DNA from: a bacterium
GTDB lineage: Bacteria; UBA8248
NCBI GenBank assembly: GCA_022825065.1
Contig: JAJDYR010000039.1
Location: 1 to 64,000 of the forward strand
Reading direction: 5' to 3'
Length of the DNA stretch: 64,000 bases
Shown piece by piece: positions 9,135 to 16,274 of the stretch; the first letter of the stretch is position 1; each line of letters begins with the position of its first letter. Position numbers and translations under genes: made by a program. Under the pieces are notes generated by a model. It was not told where the DNA came from and ran no database searches. It saw nothing but the letters and a program-made list of their open reading frames with translations.

Positions 9135-10136
9135 TCACCCCATCCCCCGAACCTCCTTCGCCCAGGCGTTCATGAAGACCTTCCTGTCGGGCAGGGCGTT
9201 GTTGATGCGGAGTCCCGTGACGCCCATGTTTCCAAGGTCTTCGAGTCTCTTCCGGCATTCTTCCGGTGTGCCGACGATGGCGAATCTATCGGCCAGGTAG
9301 TCCCTGAGGCCGTATTCATCGACGAGGGCCGCGTTGTTTCCCTTCTCGATGACGTTGTGTTCCGAGGTCTTGTAACCGTCTCTGAGCGCGCGGATGCCGG
9401 ATTCGAGTTCGGTGGGGATCCGCTTGCCCTCCAACGTGAAGGCGAAGGAATGGTGCGCGCTTGCGGCGAGGGAGGTGCGGATGTCTTCACGCGCGCGCTC
9501 GCCGTCCCCGTCCACGTGGGCGTCCACCAGCCACCAGAGGTCCAGATCTTCCACCCTTCGGCCTGATTTCCTGGCGCCCTCGTCGATGAAGGAGAGCGTG
9601 TCCGCGATGACCTCGGGGATGAAGCCGGTTCCGATGATGACGCCGTCGGCCACCTCGCCCGCGAGGCGCAGGGTCCTGGGGCCTTCTGCGGCGATGTGGA
9701 TGGGCACGCGGGATTTGTGCCAGCTCAGCCGGTTGTTTTTCCCGTTATACTCGGCGCTTCCTTCTTCGAGCATCCCCCGCACCGCCAGGATGTATTCGCA
9801 CATCTCGGCTAGCTTCGCGGGCTTAAGACCCAGGTTCAGCACTGCGCTGTCGCCCGTGGCGATTCCCCAGAAGGCGCGTCCGCCTGATAGTTCGTTGATG
9901 GTGCCGATGGCGCTCGCCGCCACCGCCGGGTGGCGCGTGACGGGGTTCGTGACGCACGGGCCGAAGACGATCTCGCTCGTCTCCATCGCGCAAATCGCGC
10001 TGGAGACATAGAGTTCCCGGTAAAGGGACTGGGAGTCGGCGATGAACACCGCATCGAAGTCGAGTTCTTCCGCGTGCCTGCACCAGCGGGCGAATGAATC
10101 CGTCTCGGGCGGTCTGAAGGAAATGCCGTGTCTCAT
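9135..10136 (-). CDS. LLM-class (F420-dependent type) oxidoreductase
   Basis: A 333-residue TIM-barrel oxidoreductase of the luciferase-like superfamily. The FGPCVTNPVTRHPAVAASAIGTINELSG-type stretch (residues about 65-95), GIATGDSAVLNLG and the late GTPEECRKRLEDLG segment match F420-using members such as methylene-tetrahydromethanopterin-reductase-like enzymes. Hydride-transfer substrate unknown. Start at ATG 10136 is chosen over the longer frame because GAGAGGAT lies just upstream and the N-terminus MRHGISF aligns with its tandem neighbour MKHGIAM. It lies 17 bases after that neighbour and was probably duplicated from it. The full F420 operon about 13 kb downstream makes F420 the likely cofactor; FMN cannot be excluded. 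Confidence 0.85.
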   Translation of the reverse strand: MRHGISFRPPETDSFARWCRHAEELDFDAVFIADSQSLYRELYVSSAICAMETSEIVFGPCVTNPVTRHPAVAASAIGTINELSGGRAFWGIATGDSAVLNLGLKPAKLAEMCEYILAVRGMLEEGSAEYNGKNNRLSWHKSRVPIHIAAEGPRTLRLAGEVADGVIIGTGFIPEVIADTLSFIDEGARKSGRRVEDLDLWWLVDAHVDGDGERAREDIRTSLAASAHHSFAFTLEGKRIPTELESGIRALRDGYKTSEHNVIEKGNNAALVDEYGLRDYLADRFAIVGTPEECRKRLEDLGNMGVTGLRINNALPDRKVFMNAWAKEVRGMG

Positions 10137-10153
10137 AAAGATATCCTCTCTGG

Positions 10154-11158
10154 CTACTTGATTTTGCCGATTATCTCGCGGCCCCATGCCCGGATGAAGG
10201 CGGGCTTGTCGTGCACGTGGGCGGCGATTCTCAAGGCTTCGACGCCGGTCGCCTTCATGGCTTCGATCTGTTTTCTGCATTCTGCGGGGTTGCCCGCGAT
10301 GGCGAAGCGATCGAGCAGGTACTCGCGCAGCCCGAGCCTGTCCACGAGTTCCGCGTTCGTCTGCTTGTCCACCATTTCGTGCTCGTGGAACGCGTATTCC
10401 TTTTTCAGGGTTTCGACGGCGGAGAGCAGTTCCTTGGGCACCCGCTTGCCCTCCGTCGTGAAGCGAAAGGCGTGGTGCGCGCTCGCGGCGAGCGCCATGC
10501 GGATCTCCTCACGCGCTTGCTCGCCGTCCTCGCGTACGTTCACCTTCGCCAGCCACCAGACGTCGAGATCGTCTACCTTGCGGCCCGATTTCCTCGCGCC
10601 TTCTTCCAGCCAGGTGAGGGAATCGGCCACCACTTCGGGCGAAAGGCCTGTGCCGATGGTGACGCCGTCCGCTATCTCGCCCGCCAGGCGGATGGTGCGC
10701 GGCCCCTCTGCGGCGATGTAGAGGGGAACTCTTTTTTTGTGCCAGCTCAGCGTACAGGAATTTCCCCGGTAGTGCGCCGCGCCCTCCTCTAACATCCCGC
10801 GCATGGCGAGAACGTAATCGCGCACCTCGTCCACGCGGCTTGGGCGCAGGCCCAGATTCAGGACGGCGCTGTCGCCCGTGGCGATTCCGAACAGCGCGCG
10901 CCCGCCCGAGAACTCATCCACCGTGGCGATGGCGCTCGCCGCCGTCGCGGGGTGGCGCGTGAGTGGGTTGGTGACGTTGGGGCCCAGCAGGACGCGCGTG
11001 GTGTTCGCCGCGCAGATGGCGCACGAGACGTAAAGCTCCCGGTAGAGGGATTGCGAGTCCGGCACCCATATGACGTCGAAGCCCGCCTCTTCGGAGAGCT
11101 TACACCAGTGCGCGTAGGTCTCCGGCGCGGGGGGCAGCATGGCGATTCCGTGTTTCAT
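10154..11158 (-). CDS. LLM-class (F420-dependent type) oxidoreductase
   Basis: A 334-residue paralogue of the next gene (9135-10136), sharing the block order SQSLYRELYVS, TNPLTRHPATAASAIATV, GIATGDSAVLNLG, LSWHKKRVPLYIAAEGPRT. The two form a tandem duplicate with moderate divergence, which suggests different substrates. Start ATG 11158 overlaps the stop of the dehydrogenase gene by 4 bases, so this is the middle gene of a three-gene minus-strand operon. Cytosolic, no signal. F420 dependence is inferred from subfamily motifs and from the F420 operon in the same window. Confidence 0.85.
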   Translation of the reverse strand: MKHGIAMLPPAPETYAHWCKLSEEAGFDVIWVPDSQSLYRELYVSCAICAANTTRVLLGPNVTNPLTRHPATAASAIATVDEFSGGRALFGIATGDSAVLNLGLRPSRVDEVRDYVLAMRGMLEEGAAHYRGNSCTLSWHKKRVPLYIAAEGPRTIRLAGEIADGVTIGTGLSPEVVADSLTWLEEGARKSGRKVDDLDVWWLAKVNVREDGEQAREEIRMALAASAHHAFRFTTEGKRVPKELLSAVETLKKEYAFHEHEMVDKQTNAELVDRLGLREYLLDRFAIAGNPAECRKQIEAMKATGVEALRIAAHVHDKPAFIRAWGREIIGKIK

Positions 11159-12081
11159 TTCGCATCAATCTCCTGTGCTGAAACTCTCATCTTCACGCCG
11201 CCCGCGCGCTCTTCCTGGAGCGTCATGGCGCGCCTCGCGTCGTCCTCCCCCCATCCGCGGTTGAGACCGGAGATGAGCTCCCCGTAGGCGATGTTGCCTA
11301 TCGCCATGGGCACGTCGTGCTCGCGGGCGAGCCTGAGCGCCAGGCCGACGTCTTTCACCGCGCCCTTCATGGGAAAGTGCGGATCGTCGAATTTCCCCTT
11401 GAAGAACGTCTCGGGGAAGATGAAGTGGAAGTGCACCCCCCGGCCCACCGCACCGTTACGGATCGTCTCGGCCAGGACATCGGGCGAGGCGCCCGCCTTG
11501 ACGCCCAGGGAGTAGCATTCCGCCGCGAGGGTCTGGATGCCGTAGCTCATGCAGTTATGCGCGAGCTTGCACACGGTGCCTGTGCCGATCGGGCCGGTGT
11601 AGGTGGGGCGGTCTCCCATGGCGTCGAACAGGGGCTTGCAGCGATCGTATATTTCCTTATCGCCCCCCACCATGACGGCGAGGCGGCCCGTGTTTGCGCC
11701 GATGGTGGAGCCGCTCACGGGCGCGTCGAGCATGTGCGCGCCGACTTCCGCGAATTTGTCATGAATTCTGCGGACGATGGCAGGATATCCCGTGCTCAGG
11801 TCGACGTAGACCTTCCCCGCGCCGACCCCCGCGAGAACCCCGTTCGGCCCCGTGGCGACGCTCTCGACCTCTTTGGGTCCCGGGAGGGAGGTGAAGACGA
11901 CTTCGCACGCGCGGGCCACCTCTTCGGGAGAATCCGCCCACTGCGCGCCTCGCTTGATGTGATCCGCCGCGGCCTCGCGCACGATGTCGTGGACGACGAG
12001 TTCGTAGCCCGCCTTCTGGAGGTTGGCCGCCATGCCCGCCCCCATGTTTCCCAAGCCGATAAATCCGATTTTCATCATCAA
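11155..12081 (-). CDS. 3-hydroxyisobutyrate dehydrogenase-like NAD(P) oxidoreductase
   Basis: A 308-residue member of the beta-hydroxyacid dehydrogenase family. The Rossmann motif GFIGLGNMGAGM lies at residues 5-16. The substrate-binding DAPVSGSTIGANTGRL segment follows near 120-135, and the catalytic lysine is in TVCKLAHNCMSYG. Length is normal. It would oxidise a 3-hydroxy acid (3-hydroxyisobutyrate, tartronate semialdehyde, or similar); the exact substrate cannot be told. First gene of an operon with two LLM oxidoreductases, suggesting a catabolic pathway in which the 3-hydroxy acid is an intermediate. Confidence 0.88.
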   Translation of the reverse strand: MMMKIGFIGLGNMGAGMAANLQKAGYELVVHDIVREAAADHIKRGAQWADSPEEVARACEVVFTSLPGPKEVESVATGPNGVLAGVGAGKVYVDLSTGYPAIVRRIHDKFAEVGAHMLDAPVSGSTIGANTGRLAVMVGGDKEIYDRCKPLFDAMGDRPTYTGPIGTGTVCKLAHNCMSYGIQTLAAECYSLGVKAGASPDVLAETIRNGAVGRGVHFHFIFPETFFKGKFDDPHFPMKGAVKDVGLALRLAREHDVPMAIGNIAYGELISGLNRGWGEDDARRAMTLQEERAGGVKMRVSAQEIDAK

Positions 12082-12282
12082 TTCCTTTTTGGGTTGCGAA
12101 TTTCAGAGCGTGGGTTCTCTCTCGTTTTAGGCCCCTGTTTTTGGAGTGCGGTAAAGAAGAACCTGTAAAATGAATGCAAACCATTCCAAAAACAAGTTAA
12201 GATGAAGGGAATCTGGAGAAAATATAGACGCAGTGAAGAGATAACGGCAGAGAAAAAATGGAACCAAACGGGAGATGACAAA

Positions 12283-12756
12283 ATGGCGACGCAGGAATCT
12301 TTCATGAGAAGGGCGATATCGCTTGCTTCTCAAAACGTGCGAGAAGGGCTTGGCGGGCCTTTCGGGTCTGTCGTCGTCAGGGACGGCGAGATTATCGGCG
12401 AGGGTTCGAACCGGGTGACGTCTTCTTGCGATCCGACCGCGCACGCCGAAATGCTCGCCATACGGGCGGCCAGCGCGAAACTCAACAATTTCGATCTTTC
12501 GGGCTGTGAGATATACACGAGTTGCGAGCCTTGCCCGATGTGCTTGAGCGCCATCTACTGGGCGAAACTCGACCGCATGTTTTACGGGAACACCATCGTC
12601 GAGGCCGATGCGATCGGGTTTTCCGATGAATTCCTCTACAAGGAGATCGCCCTGTCGATGGATGAAAGAGAACTGGATGCAACGCGGCTCCTGGAAGATG
12701 AGGCGCTCGAATCCTTCAATCTGTGGGCGCAGATGGAGGACAGGATTTCCTACTGA
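12283..12756 (+). CDS. Cytidine/guanine deaminase-family protein
   Basis: A 157-residue zinc-dependent nucleobase deaminase. The zinc and proton-shuttle motif HAE lies at 54-56 and PCPMC at 84-88. Length and the EPCPMCLSAIYWA block are closest to bacterial guanine deaminase (GuaD) and related tRNA/cytosine deaminases; the NTIVEADAIGFSDEF insert and a C-terminal helix fit GuaD. ATG at 12283 is chosen for the GGGAG site upstream rather than the ATG at 12202. Monocistronic and divergent from the preceding dehydrogenase. Confidence 0.85.
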   Translation: MATQESFMRRAISLASQNVREGLGGPFGSVVVRDGEIIGEGSNRVTSSCDPTAHAEMLAIRAASAKLNNFDLSGCEIYTSCEPCPMCLSAIYWAKLDRMFYGNTIVEADAIGFSDEFLYKEIALSMDERELDATRLLEDEALESFNLWAQMEDRISY

Positions 12757-12844
12757 GACTCATCTGGAAGGGTGTCTGTCTTTCCTGCCGCAGTCCAGGT
12801 TTCTTCGAAAATAGCTTCTTCTGTTGTTCAAGGGTCCCATTATC

Positions 12845-13324
12845 GGGGTTGTTGAAAAAGTCTCGTTTTCGCGATTCGGCGTATGGAGCTGGTCGTTTGT
12901 AGGGACAACCCTATGTGGTTGTCCTTTATAGAGCAGGGCATCGGACAGGCACGTAGGCCTGTCCCTACAACTCTTCCGATTTTGTTCGTCATTCCGGCGA
13001 AAGCCGGAATCCATTTGTTTTGCCTTGGTTTTTTATTTTCCGATTAGTTCCCACGAATGGCTGGGAAATGAAAAGCCAGCGTATTGTCATTCTACGTGAA
13101 AATGGATTCCGGCTTTCGCCGGAATGACGGCAGTGGTCGATTCCGACTTGTCGAAGGGAGTGTAGGGGCCGCATACATGCGGCCCTTGCAGTAGGTGAAA
13201 AAAAGCAGGGTCGCATGTATGCGACCCCTATACACAAACAAATTTTCCCTCGTCGGGGGACTTTTTCAACAGCCCCGATGAGGGAGGAATCGACCGAGCG
13301 AGGAGAACTTTTTCAACAGCCCCT
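12845..13324. repeat. MITE-like element with nested palindromes
   Basis: Left end GGGGTTGTTGAAAAAGTC at 12845-12862; right ends ACTTTTTCAACAGCCCC at 13260-13276 and again at 13308-13324, so two insertions or a duplicated end. Inside are a GTAGGGACAACC palindrome (12898-12965), a module with GAAATGAAAAGCC and AAAATGGATTCCGG (13060-13130), and a GTAGGGGCCGCATACATGCGGCCC hairpin with a GGGTCGCATGTATGCGACCC partner (13148-13232). No gene is visible in the 12757-13351 gap. Confidence 0.7.
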
Positions 13325-13351
13325 ATTTCGCAAGCGGCTCTTTCCCCGCCG

Positions 13352-13849
13352 TTATGAAATCTCTTTGGGCGCGGTTTCGTCTTTCTCCAAGACGACGATC
13401 CGCTCCTCGAGCTTTGGCGGCGTCATCAGCGTGTTGTGGATGGGGCAGTTTTCGAGTTCATCGAGCAGTTCCGCCTTCTGCTCTTCCGTTATGTCGCCGT
13501 GGATGTAGTAGCTCGTGCGGATGACGCCGATGGAGAGTTTCCGCCGCTCGGGGTCCGCGTGATAATCCGCGTGAAACTTTGGCGTTATGTTCCGCTTGAA
13601 CTCCGCGTGGACTTCCACGTCGTCGATCTGGATGCCCTTGGCCTTCGCTGCTCCCAGCAGCGTGTAGAGGCCTCAGCCCGCATGCCCCGCGATGAAGAAC
13701 TCGAACGGCGTGGCGGCGAGGTCCGTGCCTCCCCGTGTTTCGGGCTCGTCGAGCACGTAGGAATGCTTGCCCGTGGTGGTGAGCATCTGGAGCTGCGTGC
13801 CCTGGATGTGGCGGAGGATGACTTGCGGCGTGTTCGGTCTTTCCGGCAT
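13352..13849 (-). CDS. OsmC-like selenoprotein (UGA at the peroxidatic position)
   Basis: Reading through UGA at 13673-13675 joins two halves of one OsmC-family protein of 165 residues. The selenocysteine (residue 59) lies in FIAGHAG-U-GLYTLLGAAKA, where OsmC/Ohr proteins carry the reactive cysteine at the start of the central helix. The second catalytic cysteine is present in LENCPIHNTLM. Such proteins reduce organic hydroperoxides through a Cys (here Sec)-Cys pair. ATG 13849 is chosen for GAGGAG eight bases upstream. A hairpin follows the UGA (separate entry). Without recoding it would appear as two fragments, 13352-13618 and 13673-13906. A Cys-to-stop mutation is less likely because both halves remain intact. 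Confidence 0.82.
13640..13672 (-). promoter_or_regulatory. SECIS-like hairpin after the OsmC UGA codon
   Basis: The mRNA after UGA folds as GCUGCU-GGG-AGCAGC with an outer GGCCU/AGGCC stem. The GGG apical loop is about 18 bases from the UGA, within the normal bacterial SECIS distance. Coding of OsmC is kept through the stem. Confidence 0.68.
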
Positions 13850-13984
13850 GAAGATGACTCCTCGATTACGTTGTGGTTTATTTGTCGGTGCGGTGGATTC
13901 TAGCAAAGACAGGAGCGAGATTCTTCCCGCAAAAGATTTATTGCTTCGCAGTGCGCGTTCTCATTCAAAAAGGGGGAAGGGGTT

Positions 13985-14179
13985 TTGAGCTTTCATCATG
14001 CCAGAGAGGTTTTCGCCGAGATGCTGGGTTCCGTGAACGCGGAGGAAGAACCGGAAAAGCACCAGCTCTACCAGGGGCTCACGCTGCTCGCCGAGGGTTT
14101 CGAGTACGACTTCAACATGATCAAGAACAGGCTCCAGCAACTCGAAATCGAGATGAGAAGACTCGAGGGCAAAAGCTAG
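13985..14179 (+). CDS. Small helical hypothetical protein
   Basis: A 64-residue, mostly helical protein (AREVFAEMLGSV, KHQLYQGLTLLAEGF, MIKNRLQQLEIEMRRLEG) of unknown family. TTG start at 13985 is preceded by AGGGGG/AAGGGG, and a strong rho-independent terminator follows the stop by 10 bases, which supports a real transcript. Heptad-like leucines in the last 25 residues suggest a coiled coil. Divergent from the OsmC-like gene. Confidence 0.6.
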   Translation: MSFHHAREVFAEMLGSVNAEEEPEKHQLYQGLTLLAEGFEYDFNMIKNRLQQLEIEMRRLEGKS

Positions 14180-14188
14180 CAAAAAAGA

Positions 14189-14222
14189 AGAGCGGGACGT
14201 TGCATCCCGCTCTCTTTTTTTC
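14189..14222 (+). terminator. Rho-independent terminator
   Basis: AGAGCGGGA, short loop, TCCCGCTCT, then a run of T. Ends the transcript of the small 64-residue gene. Confidence 0.85.
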
Positions 14223-14619
14223 TTGTTCCGGGGTGAGAACTCGTCTCACCCTGCAAAGGCGTCGTGTCGCCTTTATTTGCGCATCAGCCTTTGTCTTCCT
14301 CCCCGGCCGGCTGACGCGATGGGCCCGGGGAGGGCGGCGTTTCCGCACGGCTGAAGCGATTTATCGTTGATATCATCGCATCCTCCTTCTGTTGAAGGGT
14401 CTCTGCAAACCGGACCGGAGCCGCTTTCCGCCTCGGCTCCTCACCGCCTCACCCGGCCGGCGCCGGGAACCACCAGAGATGGCTCGCCCGTATCGATCGT
14501 CAAGGCGCCTTGGACGTCTCGGCGGCGATAATCCGGTTCCTTCAATATCGGCATTTTGTTCTGAAAAAGCAAATTTTCGCGTGGCTGAAAACGCAAGTAT
14601 CTGAAATGAGGGGCCTTCA
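14223..14619. other. Intergenic region; nothing recognised
   Basis: About 400 bases between a terminator (+) and the 3' end of the minus-strand cyclase gene. Short open frames here have no family features. No repeat of the window-wide families and no RNA gene recognised. Confidence 0.4.
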
Positions 14620-15930
14620 TTAAAAGTTCGAGGGCTCGGGCGTTTCGGTGGAGGCGCTCGATTTCGTCATTTTCTCGGGAGCCGGTTCGCCGGCGAGATT
14701 CAAGTCCAGGGTCTTGGGTTCCGCGCTCAGGAATTCGAGACCGTTCGGCAGGTCGATGTCGCGGCCCGACAGCGTGCGCGTATGCGCGCCGGGCGTCATT
14801 TTGGCGAGGTTCACGTTCACGCGCAGGCGGGTGGCGTCGATATAATTGAGCAGATCGCGCCTGCCCCTGAGACGGATTCTGACTTCTTTCGTCACGCCTT
14901 CCGGCAGGGTGACGCCGCTCGGAACGTTGTAATAGTGGACCCGGACGCGGAATTCCTCCTCCACCTTGCTTTCGAGCTGCGGGAAGAAATTCTGCGGATT
15001 CTGGTTCTCCTGCCCCCCGAGCGACCAGAGGAAAATGACGGCCGCCAGCGCGGCGAGCTTGGGCCGCCAGTTCACGAAAACGTGGCGGAGCGAGATGCGC
15101 CCTTTCGTCTGCCCCGCCTCGCGGGCCGCGTGCAGCCGCGTCGTGAGCCAGGAGGCGAGTTCATCTTCGTCCTGGACCGCCTTTGCGTTGCCGCCCTCCA
15201 CGCAGGTGATCTCTCCGCGTTCCTCGGATATGACGATCGCCAGGGCGTCGCAGCGCTCCGTGATGCCGACTGCCGCCCGGTGGCGCGTGCCGAACTCGGG
15301 CGGCAGGGCGTTGTTCTCCGAAAGGGGCAAAACGCATCCCGCGCGCGAAACTTTGTTCTCGCGAACCACGGCGGCGCCGTCATGGTAGGGCGATCCCTTG
15401 AAGAAGATGGTTTCCAGCAGCGCCGGCTGGATGTCCGCCTCGATCTCCTCGCCCGGGCTCCTCAGCAGGGAGTCGGTCACATCCCGGTGCTCCACGACGA
15501 TGATGGCGCCCATGAGCTTCTCCGCGAGCGAAAAGGCGGCGCTGGCGATGGTGGCGACGCTCTCGTCCGGCAGGCGGATGCGCATCGCCCGGCGCAGCAG
15601 GATGGAGATTCTGCGCACCGGGTTGAGCTGGAAGAATATCTTCTGGATCTCGCCGTGGAAATTGATGAGAAACAAGATGAGCACGGCGATCCAGATGGCC
15701 CAGAGCAGGAACGAGGTCAGGTGCAGCCCCGCTGTCTGGGAGGCGAGATAGATGAGCCACACCGCGAACACGCGCACGAGGAGGCGCATCGCCTGGGTGC
15801 CCCTGAAGCGTATGTAGACCTGGTAGAGCAGGAACCACATGATCCCGATGTCGAGCATATGGTTCCAGGAGAGTTTCTGGAAGAAATTCAAGGCCGGTTG
15901 AGCGACGCCCCACATGAGATCAAACCTCAT
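14620..15930 (-). CDS. cdaA: Diadenylate cyclase CdaA fused to a YbbR (CdaR-like) domain
   Basis: Synthesises cyclic di-AMP from two ATP at the membrane. Of 436 residues, 28-95 carry three membrane helices, then a linker helix and the DAC domain with DGA at 184-186 (YHDGAAVV) and RHR at 216-218 (GTRHRAAVG), both essential motifs. Residues 291-305 form a fourth membrane segment, followed by a strand-rich YbbR-like domain (about 315-415: VRVHYYNVPSGV, VTKEVRIRLRGRR) on the outside. In Firmicutes the YbbR regulator CdaR is a separate neighbouring gene; here cyclase and regulator are one chain. Monocistronic, divergent from the capsid operon, with an AT-rich shared upstream region. Confidence 0.88.
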   Translation of the reverse strand: MRFDLMWGVAQPALNFFQKLSWNHMLDIGIMWFLLYQVYIRFRGTQAMRLLVRVFAVWLIYLASQTAGLHLTSFLLWAIWIAVLILFLINFHGEIQKIFFQLNPVRRISILLRRAMRIRLPDESVATIASAAFSLAEKLMGAIIVVEHRDVTDSLLRSPGEEIEADIQPALLETIFFKGSPYHDGAAVVRENKVSRAGCVLPLSENNALPPEFGTRHRAAVGITERCDALAIVISEERGEITCVEGGNAKAVQDEDELASWLTTRLHAAREAGQTKGRISLRHVFVNWRPKLAALAAVIFLWSLGGQENQNPQNFFPQLESKVEEEFRVRVHYYNVPSGVTLPEGVTKEVRIRLRGRRDLLNYIDATRLRVNVNLAKMTPGAHTRTLSGRDIDLPNGLEFLSAEPKTLDLNLAGEPAPEKMTKSSASTETPEPSNF

Positions 15931-16124
15931 CCGTCTTGTTCAGGGGGCGGTCTTGGTTGCTCGGCGAATCCTGGTAATTCCTGAGTGGCGGGGGAAGTAT
16001 CCAGAATTGGTAGACGCCGGGACCACCCGCATTATCCGCAACTCCAGAATTTTCCGTAATTTACCGCATTTTCTTAAATTTTTCAATTAGCAAATTCAAA
16101 ATTCCGCAAAAAAAGACGCCAAAT

Positions 16125-16177
16125 GCGCATTTCCCCGCATTTGCGCGGCCCGGTTTCGAGACTCCTTGCCCTAGATT
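16125..16177 (+). promoter_or_regulatory. Shared 23-bp box and -10-like hexamer upstream of the capsid operon
   Basis: Box at 16125-16147 is identical to 2518-2540; TAGATT at 16172-16177 lies 24 nt downstream, exactly as TATATT does at the other site. The box here sits in a longer palindrome AAATGCGCATTT (16121-16132). Upstream (16025-16115) is AT-rich with repeated CCGCA words. This is the only obvious start point for the 6.5-kb head-tail operon. Regulatory role is inferred. Confidence 0.65.
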
Positions 16178-16274
16178 GTCGCCGTTGCGCCCGCCCCTGA
16201 TTCACCGGGGCGGCGGTCTCCGGCGCCTCGCCGGAAATCGAATTTCTGGAAGACCAGCGAGAAAGGAGTTTCCC

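Noticed and set aside
14782..15984. 400-residue open frame antisense to the diadenylate cyclase
   Set aside because: Shadow composition; the cyclase has intact DGA and RHR motifs.
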